From the NCBI RefSeq assembly GCF_001645185.1, contig NZ_LXTQ01000030.1:1-64000 (forward strand): DNA of 64,000 nucleotides, given 5' to 3'. Of this stretch, positions 18,579-28,366 are shown piece by piece. The DNA is from Methylobacillus sp. MM3. GTDB taxonomy: Bacteria; Pseudomonadota; Gammaproteobacteria; Burkholderiales; Methylophilaceae. The notes under the pieces are model-generated. The model saw nothing but the letters and a program-made list of their open reading frames with translations. It made no database searches and had not been told where the DNA came from. The translations under genes were made by a program, and so were the position numbers. Position 1 is the first letter of the stretch. Each line of letters starts with the position of its first letter.

Positions 18579-20234
18579 TCAGACTCCAAGCATTTCCGCC
18601 GCATGGCGGCGCGTTGTTTCCGTAATTTCCATGCCGCCCAGCATGCGGGCAACTTCCTCGATGCGCTCGATCGGATCCAGCGGCTCGATGCGGCTCAGCG
18701 TGCTGCCGTGGGCGGCGGACTTGCTGACGCGCAAATGGCGCACGCCCTGCGCGGCGACCTGCGGCAGGTGAGTAATCACCAACACCTGACGCGAAGCTCC
18801 AAGTGACTTCAGCAACTGGCCGACTACCTCGGCCACGCCGCCGCCGATGCCGACATCCACTTCGTCGAAAATCATCGTCGGCGTCGCGCCTTGCTGCGCG
18901 GTAATCACACGGATGGCCAGACTGATACGCGACAGTTCGCCGCCTGAAGCCACTTTTGCCAGCGCGCGCGGCGGCACGCCAGCATGGCCGGCGACGAGAA
19001 ATTCCACCTGCTCCAATCCGTGCGCGCCACCTTCGGGTAACGGCTCCAGCGCCACGGCGAAGCTGCCGCCGGATAGAGCGAGACGCTGCATTTCGGCACT
19101 GACCAGCTTGCCCAGCCGGGCGACGGCCTTTTGGCGGCCAGCGCTCAGTTCAGTGGCAAGTTTCATGTATTGCTCATGTGCGGCCGACTCTTCCCGCGCC
19201 AACGCGCCATTATCACCCACGCCGTCCAGCTCCGTCATGCGCTCCTGCCATTTGACCAGCAGCTCCGGCAGCTCTTCCGGCCGCACGCGGTGTTTGCGCG
19301 CGGCGGCATGGACGGCCTGGATACGGGATTCGACCTCGTTCAGCCGCTCCGGGTCGAGCTCGGCGCGACTGAGGTATTTCTTCAGGAAGCGGTCCGCTTC
19401 CTCGATCTGGATCGCTGCGGCATCCAGACTGTCCAGCGCTTCCTGCATCGCCGGGTCGTATTCGCTCAATTCCTGTAGTTTGTGCTGCGCGACGTGCAGC
19501 TGACGCAGCACAGAAGCTTCGTTCTCTGCCAGCAGTTCGCGGCATTCCTCGCCACCGGCGAGCAGGCTCGCGGCGTGCGCAAGGCGGCTGTGCTCCTGCT
19601 GCAAGGTTTCCCACTCTTCCGCCGACGGGTTGAGTTGGGCGAGTTCGCGCACCTGGTCGCGCAGTTCGGTGAGCTCTTCGGCGTAGGCGGCTGCGTTGCG
19701 CTCCATTTCGCTGCGTTTTTCATGCAATTCTCGCCAGCATTTGTGAGCGATCACTACCTGTGCCGCCAAAGCGGAAACACCGCCGAAGTCGTCGAGCAGC
19801 GCGCGTTGGCTTGCAGTTTTCAGCAGTGAGTGATGCGCATGCTGGCTGTAGATATCGACCATGAAATCGCCAGCCTCGCGCAATTGCTGCATGGTGGCGT
19901 TGAAACCGTTGATGAACGCACGCGAGCGGCCATCGGCATAAACGATGCGACGCATGAGGCAGATGCCGTCATCCCCGGCCAGTTCATGGTCCTTGAGCCA
20001 GGCATGCAGTTGCGGCAAGTCGGTCACGGAAAATTCGGCGCTGATTTCGGCTTTCTCGCAGCCTAGTCTTACCAGCCCCGACTCTCCTCGCTCGCCCAAT
20101 GCCAGCGACAAGGCATCGATCAGGATGGACTTGCCTGCGCCGGTTTCGCCGGTAAGGACGGTAAATCCCGCGTCAAACTCAAGATCGAGCCGGTCGACGA
20201 TAACGAAATCACGTAAGGAAAGCGAACGCAGCAT
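18579..20234 (-). CDS. recN: DNA repair protein RecN
   Basis: RecN is an SMC-like ATPase that holds broken DNA ends together during double-strand-break repair. The 551-residue protein starts MLRSLSLRDFVIVDRLDLEF, has Walker A GETGAGKSILIDAL, a long central coiled coil, and the C-terminal ABC signature ASGGELSRISLAIRV followed by Walker B TMIFDEVDVGIGG. The ATG at 20234 is chosen from the family start; an in-frame start 7 codons upstream has no support. It is 11 bp downstream of nadK. Confidence 0.95.
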   Translation of the reverse strand: MLRSLSLRDFVIVDRLDLEFDAGFTVLTGETGAGKSILIDALSLALGERGESGLVRLGCEKAEISAEFSVTDLPQLHAWLKDHELAGDDGICLMRRIVYADGRSRAFINGFNATMQQLREAGDFMVDIYSQHAHHSLLKTASQRALLDDFGGVSALAAQVVIAHKCWRELHEKRSEMERNAAAYAEELTELRDQVRELAQLNPSAEEWETLQQEHSRLAHAASLLAGGEECRELLAENEASVLRQLHVAQHKLQELSEYDPAMQEALDSLDAAAIQIEEADRFLKKYLSRAELDPERLNEVESRIQAVHAAARKHRVRPEELPELLVKWQERMTELDGVGDNGALAREESAAHEQYMKLATELSAGRQKAVARLGKLVSAEMQRLALSGGSFAVALEPLPEGGAHGLEQVEFLVAGHAGVPPRALAKVASGGELSRISLAIRVITAQQGATPTMIFDEVDVGIGGGVAEVVGQLLKSLGASRQVLVITHLPQVAAQGVRHLRVSKSAAHGSTLSRIEPLDPIERIEEVARMLGGMEITETTRRHAAEMLGV

Positions 20235-20245
20235 AGTTCCGGCGT

Positions 20246-21109
20246 TTATCCCCAATGCAGCTTTTCGCGCAGCATCGCGTAGTGGCTATGACCGCGCGGA
20301 TGCAGCAGGGTGACGGTCTTGTCCAGGCGTTGCACTACGACCTTGTCACCGGGATGCAGGTCGGAATGCAGTTGCCCGTCGAAATGCACGCGGGCGTCGT
20401 CGGCGTGCAGCAAGGTGATTTCGACCTTGCTGGCGCTGTTGATCGCGAAAGGCCGGTTGGACAGGGTATGGGGACAGATCGGCACCAGCGCGATCGCTTC
20501 CAATGTCGGGTGCAGGATGGGGCCGCCGGCCGACAAGGCATAGGCGGTGGTGCCGGTAGGCGTCGACAGGATCAAACCATCGGAACGCTGGCGATGGACA
20601 AACTCCCCATCGATGGTCAATTCCAGTTCGATCAGACGCACCGTGGCAGCCTTGCTGACCACCACGTCATTGAGCGCGCGGCCTTCGCTTAGAACGGCGC
20701 CATCGCGCATGATGCAGGCGCCCAGAAGCATGCGCTGTTCTTGCACGTATTCGCCGTCGAGTATGCTCTCTACGGTTTGCAGCATGGATTCGGTCGTGAG
20801 GTCGGCAAGAAAACCGAAGCGGCCGCGATTGACACCGACCAGCGGGATGCCGTGATCCACCAGGCTGCGCGCCACGGTCAGCATGGTACCGTCGCCGCCG
20901 AGCACAACGGCCAGCCCCGCATGCGCGCCGATATCAGCCATCGCCACCTTGCGGTAACCCTGGATATCGAAAAATGCCGCGGTATTATCCTCGATCAGTA
21001 CGCCAACCCCGCGCTCGCTCAAAAAGTGCGCCAGCGCCAGCACGTATTCGCGTATTTCGGGATTGGTGATCTTGCCGATCAGGGCAATATGGTGAAATGC
21101 ATCCTTCAT
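20246..21109 (-). CDS. nadK: NAD kinase
   Basis: NadK phosphorylates NAD to NADP. The 287-residue protein has the family motifs VVLGGDGTMLTVARSL (GGDG), GVNRGRFGFLADL, the conserved aspartate/asparagine block ALNDVVVSKA, and SDGLILSTPTGTTAYALSAGGPI. The ATG at 21109 gives the usual length; a longer frame to 21175 lacks support. It heads the minus-strand series nadK-recN-DUF1289-dinG-arfB-DUF3095 and is divergent from hrcA over 263 bp in which no CIRCE element is visible. Confidence 0.95.
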   Translation of the reverse strand: MKDAFHHIALIGKITNPEIREYVLALAHFLSERGVGVLIEDNTAAFFDIQGYRKVAMADIGAHAGLAVVLGGDGTMLTVARSLVDHGIPLVGVNRGRFGFLADLTTESMLQTVESILDGEYVQEQRMLLGACIMRDGAVLSEGRALNDVVVSKAATVRLIELELTIDGEFVHRQRSDGLILSTPTGTTAYALSAGGPILHPTLEAIALVPICPHTLSNRPFAINSASKVEITLLHADDARVHFDGQLHSDLHPGDKVVVQRLDKTVTLLHPRGHSHYAMLREKLHWG

Positions 21110-21372
21110 GGCCGCATTAAACCACAGAAGCACCCCTCGAAAAAGATTTGCCGCAGCAGCGGAACTCGAATGCATCGCGGCGATTCCAAGATACGCTCAT
21201 TGAATGATCGAATTCCTCATATGCCGGCTGCATCAATGAATGGAAACACCTTGCGGCGCATTGCCCGGCATCGGGTCTTGCCTCATAATTCGGGCATGAT
21301 GCATTCCGCTCCGTACTCCGTGACCACGTTCCTTTTCGCTGCTGCATTTTCAAGCCGCGCCCACTGATAGCC

Positions 21373-22392
21373 ATGCTGGAAAAACGCGCCCAAGTTCTGC
21401 TGAAAACCCTGATCGAGCACTACATCAGCGGCGGCCAGCCGGTGGGGTCACGCACGCTGTCAAAATGCTCGGGGCTCGATCTCAGCCCCGCCAGCATCCG
21501 CAATGTAATGTCGGACCTGGAAGAGCTGGGCTTCATCACCAGCCCGCACACCTCGGCCGGACGCATTCCCACGCATCGCGGCTACCGCTTGTTCGTCGAT
21601 ACGCTACTCACCGTACAACCCTTGCGCCAGGATGAAATCCTGCGACTCGAACACCGCCTTTCTTCGCCCGACCCGCAGGAGCTGATTTCCTCGGCGGCCA
21701 GCGTGCTGTCCAATCTGACGCAATTCGCCGGCCTGGTGATGATCCCCAAGCGCAAAGGCATTGCCTTCCGCCAGCTTGAGTTCCTTCCGCTATCGGACAA
21801 ACGCATACTGCTGATCATCGTCACGACTGACGGCAATGTGCAAAACCGTATCATTATCGCCGACCGCAATTACAGCCCTTCCGAATTGACGCAGGCGGCC
21901 AACTTCTTCAACCAGAACTACACCGGCCAGACCTTCGAGGAGGTCCAGCGCAAGCTGCACGACGAACTGCGCCAGATGCAATCGGACATGACCCGACTGA
22001 TGACTGCCGCGCTCGAAGCAAGCAACAAGGCGCTGGCAGACGACCACGACGACGTCGTCATTTCCGGCGAGCGCAATCTGCTGCAGGTAGACGATCTTTC
22101 GACCAACGTCACCTCGCTGCGCAAACTGTTTGAAGTTTTCGAGCGCCGCACCACGCTGCTGCAGCTGCTGGACACCAGCCAGAAAGCGGCCGGCGTGAAT
22201 ATCTTCATTGGCGGCGAATCCGGCCAGGTGCCGCTGGACGAATGCAGCGTGGTCACCGCTCCTTATGAAGTCGATGGCCAAGTGGTTGGCACACTGGGCG
22301 TGATCGGTCCGACGCGCATGGCTTACGAGCGCGTGATTCCCATTGTGGACATCACCGCAAAACTGCTTTCCAACGCACTATCCAATCACTAG
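21373..22392 (+). CDS. hrcA: Heat-inducible repressor HrcA
   Basis: HrcA represses class I heat-shock genes by binding the CIRCE operator, with GroEL as a folding partner. The 339-residue protein has the winged-helix N-terminus ([64 protein letters not shown]) and the GAF-like C-terminal part with [18 protein letters not shown]. It is separate from grpE-dnaK-dnaJ, which lie 21 kb away behind a sigma-32-like promoter. No CIRCE sequence was found in the window, so its targets (probably groESL) lie elsewhere. Confidence 0.95.
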   Translation: MLEKRAQVLLKTLIEHYISGGQPVGSRTLSKCSGLDLSPASIRNVMSDLEELGFITSPHTSAGRIPTHRGYRLFVDTLLTVQPLRQDEILRLEHRLSSPDPQELISSAASVLSNLTQFAGLVMIPKRKGIAFRQLEFLPLSDKRILLIIVTTDGNVQNRIIIADRNYSPSELTQAANFFNQNYTGQTFEEVQRKLHDELRQMQSDMTRLMTAALEASNKALADDHDDVVISGERNLLQVDDLSTNVTSLRKLFEVFERRTTLLQLLDTSQKAAGVNIFIGGESGQVPLDECSVVTAPYEVDGQVVGTLGVIGPTRMAYERVIPIVDITAKLLSNALSNH

Positions 22393-22404
22393 CTAGCAAA
22401 ATCA

Positions 22405-23505
22405 ATGGCCAAATTTCTCCCCGAACCGCCTCACCAGCACGGCTCGCCCGCGCGCATCGGCATCCTGCTGCTTAACCTCGGCACACCGGATGCGCCCACG
22501 GCCAAGGCATTACGCCCTTATCTGAAACAGTTTCTCAGCGATCCGCGCGTCGTTGAAATCCCGCGCGTCGTCTGGTGGCCCATCCTCAACGGCATCATCC
22601 TGAATACCCGCCCGGCCAAATCGGCCGAAAAGTACGCACAAATCTGGACGAACGAAGGCTCGCCGCTGCTGGTGCATACCCAGCGCCAGGCGAAAATGCT
22701 GCAAGGCTATCTAGGCACGCGCGGCGTTTCCGTCGAAGTCGAGTTCGGCATGCGCTACGGGAACCCTTCCGTCGGCTCCGCGCTGGAAAAACTGCGCGCG
22801 CGCAACTGCGACCGCATCCTGGTAATTCCGCTTTATCCGCAATACGCCGCCAGCAGTACCGCCTCGGCCCTGGATGCGGTGTGGCAGGAGTTGCAGCGCA
22901 TGCGCAACATGCCGGAAATCCGCTCGGTAAGGCACTACCATGACGACCCCGGCTATATTGCATCGCTGGCCGCCAGCGTACGCGAATACTGGATGCGCCA
23001 CGGTCGCCCGGACAAACTGATCATGAGCTTCCACGGCATTCCGCGCCGCTCGCTGACCTTGGGCGATCCTTATCACTGCGAATGCCAAAAGACCGGCCGC
23101 CTGCTGGCGGAAGCGCTGCATCTGGAGAAAAGCCAGTACCAGATCTGCTTCCAGTCGCGCTTCGGCCGGGCAGAATGGCTGAAACCCTACTTCGCGCCGA
23201 CGCTGGAAGAACTGGGCAAGGCGCGCGTCAAGCGCGTGGACGTCATCTGCCCGGGTTTTGCCGGCGACTGCCTGGAAACGCTGGAAGAAATCGGAATGGA
23301 AGGCAAGGCCACATTCCTGGCGGCTGGCGGCAGCGAATATAACTACATCCCCGCGCTTAACGAGCGCAATGACTGGCTGCACGCGCTGAGCGACATCGCC
23401 GCACGCCATCTGCAAGGCTGGCTGGACGAAGCGCCGTCTGCCGAAAAGAAAGCCGAACTCGAACTTTCGTACCAGCGCGCGCTGGCCATGGGCGCGAAGC
23501 AATGA
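22405..23505 (+). CDS. hemH: Ferrochelatase
   Basis: HemH inserts Fe2+ into protoporphyrin IX, the last step of heme synthesis. The 366-residue protein has [33 protein letters not shown] at the start (given here only as family-typical opening), the active-site histidine in [11 protein letters not shown], and the C-terminal catalytic block [19 protein letters not shown]. It lies 12 bp after hrcA and is probably co-transcribed with it. Heme supply fits the c-type cytochromes and heme-copper oxidase encoded at the far end of the window. Confidence 0.97.
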   Translation: MAKFLPEPPHQHGSPARIGILLLNLGTPDAPTAKALRPYLKQFLSDPRVVEIPRVVWWPILNGIILNTRPAKSAEKYAQIWTNEGSPLLVHTQRQAKMLQGYLGTRGVSVEVEFGMRYGNPSVGSALEKLRARNCDRILVIPLYPQYAASSTASALDAVWQELQRMRNMPEIRSVRHYHDDPGYIASLAASVREYWMRHGRPDKLIMSFHGIPRRSLTLGDPYHCECQKTGRLLAEALHLEKSQYQICFQSRFGRAEWLKPYFAPTLEELGKARVKRVDVICPGFAGDCLETLEEIGMEGKATFLAAGGSEYNYIPALNERNDWLHALSDIAARHLQGWLDEAPSAEKKAELELSYQRALAMGAKQ

Positions 23506-23521
23506 GCGCGTGCCATGCCTT

Positions 23522-23530
23522 TGCTATACT
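23522..23530 (+). promoter_or_regulatory. Extended -10 promoter of the heptose operon
   Basis: TGCTATACT is an extended -10 (TGn followed by TATACT, one mismatch to TATAAT) located 28 bases before the hldD ATG. No good -35 accompanies it, as is common for extended -10 promoters. Confidence 0.55.
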
Positions 23531-23557
23531 AACGTTTTGCATGAGACACTCCGCACC

Positions 23558-24526
23558 ATGATCGTCATTACCGGCGGCGCAGGCATGATAGGCAGCATGA
23601 TTGCCTGGCAACTCAACCAGGAAGGTCGCGACGACCTGCTTATCGTCGATCGCCAGAAACACTCCGACCAATGGCAAAACCTCTGCCATCGCCGCTACGA
23701 GGAATACCTCGACAAGGAAGAGCTGCTGCCCTGGCTCGAAGCCGGTGCGGAGCTGGATGCCGTGATCCACATGGGCGCCATCAGCGCCACTACCGAGCGC
23801 GACTGGAACCGTCTGCTGGAAGACAACATCCGTTATAGCCAAGGGCTGTGGCAGTGGTGCACCGACAACGGCGTGCCCTTTCTGTATGCCAGTTCTGCGG
23901 CCACCTACGGCGGTGGCGAGCAAGGCTACGACGACATGAACGTCGATAGCCTGCGCCCGCTCAATGCCTACGGTTATTCGAAGCACTTTTTCGACCAATG
24001 GGCGCAGCGTCAGGCCGATGCAGGCAACGCGCCGCCGCTGTGGGCCGGTTTCAAGTTCTTCAATGTCTACGGCCCCAATGAATATCACAAGGAACGCATG
24101 GCGAGTGTGGCTTTCCACAGCTTCAACCAATACCGCGATACCGGCACCGTAAAGCTGTTCAAGAGCGACCGCCCGAACGTGGAAGACGGCATGCAGCTAC
24201 GCGACTTCGTCTATGTGAAGGACGCCGCCAGCGTGGTGACATGGTTCCTGCAAGGCCGGGGCGAGAGCGGCATCTATAATGTGGGCACCGGCCAGGCGCG
24301 CGCGTTCAAGGATCTGGCAACGGCCGTCATGACCAGCGCCGGCGGCACGCCCAACATCACCTGGATAGCCATGCCGGACGACCTCAAAGGCAAGTACCAG
24401 TACTACACTCAGGCCAGCATGGAAAAACTGCGCGCCATCGGCTATGACAAGCCCTTTCACACATTGGAAGAAGGCGTGCGCGACTACGTGCAGAATTACC
24501 TGATGCAGCCCGACCCCTATTGTTAG
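23558..24526 (+). CDS. hldD: ADP-L-glycero-D-manno-heptose 6-epimerase
   Basis: HldD inverts C6 of ADP-D,D-heptose to give the L,D form used in the LPS inner core. The 322-residue short-chain dehydrogenase-like protein has the nucleotide-binding [36 protein letters not shown], the catalytic [11 protein letters not shown] (YxxxK) and [19 protein letters not shown]. The ATG at 23558 follows the extended -10. It starts the operon hldD-gmhA-hldE-waaF-kinase, with very short gaps or overlaps. Confidence 0.96.
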   Translation: MIVITGGAGMIGSMIAWQLNQEGRDDLLIVDRQKHSDQWQNLCHRRYEEYLDKEELLPWLEAGAELDAVIHMGAISATTERDWNRLLEDNIRYSQGLWQWCTDNGVPFLYASSAATYGGGEQGYDDMNVDSLRPLNAYGYSKHFFDQWAQRQADAGNAPPLWAGFKFFNVYGPNEYHKERMASVAFHSFNQYRDTGTVKLFKSDRPNVEDGMQLRDFVYVKDAASVVTWFLQGRGESGIYNVGTGQARAFKDLATAVMTSAGGTPNITWIAMPDDLKGKYQYYTQASMEKLRAIGYDKPFHTLEEGVRDYVQNYLMQPDPYC

Positions 24527-24534
24527 GAACCATC

Positions 24535-25098
24535 GTGAACAGCCAAGACACTATCCGCGCCCAATTGACCGAACACCAGTCGGTCATCGCACAACTCGAA
24601 TCGCTGATACCCGTGATCGCACAGGCCGGAGAGCGCATGCGCCAATGTCTGAAGGACGGCGGCAAGATCCTGCTGATGGGCAACGGCGGCAGCGCGGCGG
24701 ACAGCCAGCATATCGCGGCCGAAATCGTCGGGCGCTACAAGAAGGAACGCAAGGGCATGCCGTCGATTGCGCTGACGACCGACACCTCCATCCTGACCTC
24801 CGTCGGCAACGATTACGGCTTCAACTTCATCTTCTCCCGCCAGGTGGAAGCGCTGTGCTACGAGAAGGACATCGTCATTGGCCTCTCGACCTCCGGCAAC
24901 AGCGCCAACGTGGTCGCCGGCATCGAGAAAGCCCGCGAAATCGGCGCCTACACCATCGGCATGACCGGCGCCAAGGGCGGAAAACTGGCTGAACTGTGCG
25001 ACCTGAACCTGGCGATGCCGTCCACCGACACGCCGCGCATCCAGGAAGCACACATCATGATCGGCCACATTCTGTGCGACCTGATTGAGGCAGACTGA
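24535..25098 (+). CDS. gmhA: Sedoheptulose 7-phosphate isomerase
   Basis: GmhA converts sedoheptulose 7-phosphate to D-glycero-D-manno-heptose 7-phosphate, the first step of ADP-heptose synthesis. The 187-residue SIS-domain protein shows [52 protein letters not shown] and a C-terminal [19 protein letters not shown] start at 24535 is chosen because TAGGA lies 6 bases upstream; a TTG five codons earlier overlaps the end of hldD and has no ribosome site. Confidence 0.96.
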   Translation: MNSQDTIRAQLTEHQSVIAQLESLIPVIAQAGERMRQCLKDGGKILLMGNGGSAADSQHIAAEIVGRYKKERKGMPSIALTTDTSILTSVGNDYGFNFIFSRQVEALCYEKDIVIGLSTSGNSANVVAGIEKAREIGAYTIGMTGAKGGKLAELCDLNLAMPSTDTPRIQEAHIMIGHILCDLIEAD

Positions 25099-25100
25099 GC

Positions 25101-26567
25101 TTGCAGCACCACCTGATCGAAGTCGTAAAAAGCGGTTTCGCCGCAAAGGATGCCTGGGCGCTGGTTATCGGCGACCTGATGCTGGATCGCTATCTGTGGG
25201 GCGAGGTCGAGCGCATTTCTCCGGAAGCGCCAGTCCCCGTCGTGCTTCTCAAGAATGAAACCGAATGCGCCGGCGGCGCAGCCAACGTCGCGGCCAATCT
25301 GGCTGGGCTGGACATCGCGACGCGGTTGATCGGCTTCATTGGCGACGATGACAATGGCGTCCGCTTGCAACGCGCCATCGGCGACCTCGGCGTCAATGCC
25401 GATGGCTTGCTACGCGCCGAACGCCACCCGACCATCGCCAAGACACGCATCATCGGCGGACATCAACAGATGATGCGGCTGGATCAGGAAGATCGTGCGC
25501 AATACTCCGAAGCCGACATGCAAAACCTGCTGGCCGCCACGCACCGGCAGCTGTCGGAACGCCCGGCCGTCGTGGTGCTTTCCGATTACGCCAAAGGCGT
25601 GCTCACGCCCCGGCTTTGCCAGGCAGTGATTACCGAAGCCCGGGCGCTCGGCATCCCCGTGCTGGTTGACCCCAAAGGCCGTGATTACTCGAAATACCGC
25701 GGCGCGACCGCATTGACCCCGAACAAGCGCGAAGCCGCCGACGCTTGCGGCGTGAGCATTCATGACAACGAAGCGCTGCTGACAGCTGCAGCCACGATGC
25801 GGGAAAACCTGCAGCTCGACTTTCTTGCGCTGACACGCGGCGAAGAAGGCGTTTCGCTGATCGAACACAATCATTCCCTGCACATTCCGGCAACCGCGAA
25901 ACAGGTTTTTGACGTCTCAGGCGCCGGCGATACGGTTATCTCGACACTGGCTGCCGGCCTCGTCGCAGGACTGGAACGCAAGGAAGCCCTGCATCTCGCC
26001 AATCTCGCTGCCGGTGTTGTGGTCGGGAAGGTTGGCACCGCGCCGATCAAGCTCGCCGAATTGCTGCACGAACTGACATTGGAAGATTCCACGCAACAGG
26101 CCGACAAGGTATGCGACCTCAATACCCTGTTGTTACGCGTCGCCGGCTGGCGTGCTGCCGGCCAGCGTATCGTGTTCACCAACGGTTGCTTCGACCTGCT
26201 GCACGCCGGACACGTCACCTATCTTGAAGGCGCCAGCAAGCTGGGCAATCGCCTCATCGTCGGACTGAATACCGACCGCTCGGTTTCCGCACTCAAGGGC
26301 CCTACCCGACCGGTCATCCACGAAGCCGACCGCGCGCGCGTGATGGCCGCACTGGAATCCGTGGATGCAGTCGTGCTGTTCGATGAAGATACGCCTCTGA
26401 ATCTGATCCGCGCCATCAAACCCGACGTGCTGGCCAAAGGCAGCGACTACACCGAGGACCAGGTCGTCGGCGGTGAGGATGTCAAATCCTGGGGCGGGCG
26501 CGTGGCGCTGGTCGATCTCGTCCCCGGCCGCAGTACAACAAAAATCATCGGCAAGCTCGCCGGTTAA
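25101..26567 (+). CDS. hldE: Bifunctional heptose 7-phosphate kinase / heptose 1-phosphate adenylyltransferase
   Basis: The 488-residue protein carries both HldE activities. The N-terminal ribokinase-like domain (about 1-330) has LVIGDLMLDRYLWG, GGAANVAANLAGL, PNKREAADACG and the catalytic SGAGDTVISTLAAG. The C-terminal nucleotidyltransferase domain (about 350-488) has VFTNGCFDLLHAGHVTYLEGA with the HxGH motif, then LAKGSDYTEDQVVGGE. The start is a TTG at 25101, two bases after gmhA. gmhB, which encodes the phosphatase needed between the two steps, is not in the window. Confidence 0.96.
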   Translation: MQHHLIEVVKSGFAAKDAWALVIGDLMLDRYLWGEVERISPEAPVPVVLLKNETECAGGAANVAANLAGLDIATRLIGFIGDDDNGVRLQRAIGDLGVNADGLLRAERHPTIAKTRIIGGHQQMMRLDQEDRAQYSEADMQNLLAATHRQLSERPAVVVLSDYAKGVLTPRLCQAVITEARALGIPVLVDPKGRDYSKYRGATALTPNKREAADACGVSIHDNEALLTAAATMRENLQLDFLALTRGEEGVSLIEHNHSLHIPATAKQVFDVSGAGDTVISTLAAGLVAGLERKEALHLANLAAGVVVGKVGTAPIKLAELLHELTLEDSTQQADKVCDLNTLLLRVAGWRAAGQRIVFTNGCFDLLHAGHVTYLEGASKLGNRLIVGLNTDRSVSALKGPTRPVIHEADRARVMAALESVDAVVLFDEDTPLNLIRAIKPDVLAKGSDYTEDQVVGGEDVKSWGGRVALVDLVPGRSTTKIIGKLAG

Positions 26568-26576
26568 GCGATTCCA

Positions 26577-27593
26577 ATGGCGGAACAGGTTCTGGTCATC
26601 GGCCCCTCCTGGGTGGGGGACATGATTCTCGCGCAGAATCTGTTCAAACTGCTGAAGCAGGAGCGTCCCGGCGTGCAGATCGATGTTGCCGCACCTGCCT
26701 GGACCTTGCCCTTGCTGGAACGCATGCCGGAAGTACGCAAGGGCATCCCCTTGCCCTTCCGCCATGGCAAGTTCGACCTGATTGCGCGCATCCGCATCGG
26801 TCGCGAGTTGCGCAGCAAGCATTACGACCAGGCCATTCTGCTCACCAACTCCCTGAAGTCAGCCATCCTGCCTTTCTTTGCGAATATTCCGCAACGCACC
26901 GGCTTTCTCGGTGAATTTCGTTACATTTTGCTGAACGACATCCGGCCGCTGGACAAGGCACGACTCCCGAAAACTGTAGATCGTTTTGCGGCACTGGGTT
27001 TGGGAGTCAATGATACGACTCCGGTATTGCCCGAGCCGACATTGGTCGCATCGCGCGAAAACGCTTACGCCGCACTGGATAAACTTGACCGAGCCGTACC
27101 GCAAGGCCCTGTGCTCGCCTTGTGTCCGGGCGCCGAATATGGCCCGGCGAAGCGCTGGCCGGCCGAATACTTTGCGGAAGTAGCCACATGGGCACTGGCA
27201 GAAAACTGGGAAGTCTGGCTGTTCGGCTCCGGCAAGGACGTCGAAGTCACCCAGAAAATCAACGAACTCACCGGGCATCGCTGCCTCGACCTCGGCGGCA
27301 GAACGTCGCTGGCGGAAGCCATCGATCTGATGGCGCTCAGCACGGTGGCCATCACCAACGACTCCGGCCTGATGCACGTCGCGGCGGCACTCGATCTACC
27401 GCTGATCGCGCTGTTCGGCTCCTCCGATCCGCACCACACGCCCCCGATGAGCGACCAAGCTGACATCCTTTATCTCAATCTGTCATGCAGCCCATGTTTT
27501 AAACGCGAATGTCCGCTGGGGCACTTCAAATGCATGCGCGATATGAAGCCGCAGAACGTGATAGGCCGTTTGCAGGCCTTGTCGAAGGTATGA
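26577..27593 (+). CDS. waaF: ADP-heptose:LPS heptosyltransferase II
   Basis: WaaF, a GT9 enzyme, adds the second heptose to the LPS inner core on the cytoplasmic face. The 338-residue protein has the GT9 features VIGPSWVGDMILAQNLFKLL, AILLTNSLKSAILPFFANIP, CPGAEYGPAKRWP and TNDSGLMHVAAALDLPLIALFGSSDP. The C-terminal PCFKRECPLGHFKCM is characteristic of WaaF. Its stop overlaps the start of the next kinase gene by 4 bp (ATGA), linking heptose addition and core modification. Confidence 0.95.
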   Translation: MAEQVLVIGPSWVGDMILAQNLFKLLKQERPGVQIDVAAPAWTLPLLERMPEVRKGIPLPFRHGKFDLIARIRIGRELRSKHYDQAILLTNSLKSAILPFFANIPQRTGFLGEFRYILLNDIRPLDKARLPKTVDRFAALGLGVNDTTPVLPEPTLVASRENAYAALDKLDRAVPQGPVLALCPGAEYGPAKRWPAEYFAEVATWALAENWEVWLFGSGKDVEVTQKINELTGHRCLDLGGRTSLAEAIDLMALSTVAITNDSGLMHVAAALDLPLIALFGSSDPHHTPPMSDQADILYLNLSCSPCFKRECPLGHFKCMRDMKPQNVIGRLQALSKV

Positions 27594-28360
27594 CGCACGA
27601 TTACGTCAATTCCGAATGGCGCCAGACGCTGGAGGCCAACGGGATGGAAAGCTTTGAGCAGATTTGGCCGGTGGGCGGCGATGCCTGGTTCGAGCCGCCC
27701 AATCATGCGCGTGGCGGCTGGAGCGGCGTCACGCGGCAAGTGTTGATCATGCCGAACGGAGATCAGGTTGGTATTTTCGTGAAGCGACAAGAAAACCATG
27801 CCTACCGCTCCTGGCGCCATTTTTTTCGCCTGGCGGCAACGCTGGAGCGCGAACTCCGCAATTGCCGGCGCTTCTGCGAACTCGGCATCCCGTCCATGGA
27901 GCCAATCTACTATGCAGAACGCAAAGTTGACGGCAAACTGCGCGCCATCCTTATCACGCGTGAACTGGAAGGTTATCACTCTCTAGACAGCGCCGAGTAC
28001 CGGCCGATCCGACAGGTGGCGCGCGCTGAACGTCAACACCTGATCGCAAGCCTCGCCGGCATTATCCGCCAGATGCATGCGCACCGTTTCCAGCACACCT
28101 GCCTGTATCCCAAGCACTTGTTTGTGAAGAAAAATCCTGACGGCTCCTTGGATGCGCGCTTTATCGATCTCGAAAAAACACGTTGGTTGCCCTTTAGGCG
28201 CCGGATCGCGACCCGCGACCTGGATTCGCTGCAGCGCCACGCGGAAGGCTGGAGTCGCACCGACTGCTTGCGGCTTTTTCTGGCTTATCGGCAGGAAAAG
28301 AAGCTCAGCCCGGCGTCGAAAAGATTGCTACGGACAATACTTGGCAAGCGCAAGCGCTAG
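27590..28360 (+). CDS. InaA/LPS-kinase family protein
   Basis: The 256-residue protein belongs to the lipopolysaccharide kinase (InaA/WaaP-like) group. Visible parts are IFVKRQENHAYRSW (the nucleotide-binding lysine region), LITRELEGYHSLD, the loop HRFQHTCLYPKHLFVKK and FIDLEKTRW, which corresponds to the metal-binding DFG site. The catalytic loop has H-T-C where WaaP has H-R-D, so the usual catalytic Asp is missing; the LYPKH pattern seems to be typical of the InaA branch. It is coupled to waaF by ATGA, suggesting it modifies inner-core heptose or senses envelope stress. Substrate is unknown. Confidence 0.78.
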   Translation: MTHDYVNSEWRQTLEANGMESFEQIWPVGGDAWFEPPNHARGGWSGVTRQVLIMPNGDQVGIFVKRQENHAYRSWRHFFRLAATLERELRNCRRFCELGIPSMEPIYYAERKVDGKLRAILITRELEGYHSLDSAEYRPIRQVARAERQHLIASLAGIIRQMHAHRFQHTCLYPKHLFVKKNPDGSLDARFIDLEKTRWLPFRRRIATRDLDSLQRHAEGWSRTDCLRLFLAYRQEKKLSPASKRLLRTILGKRKR

Positions 28361-28366
28361 ATCGCT

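Noticed and set aside
21110..21372. CIRCE operator before hrcA
   Set aside because: No TTAGCACTC-N9-GAGTGCTAA or close variant is seen.
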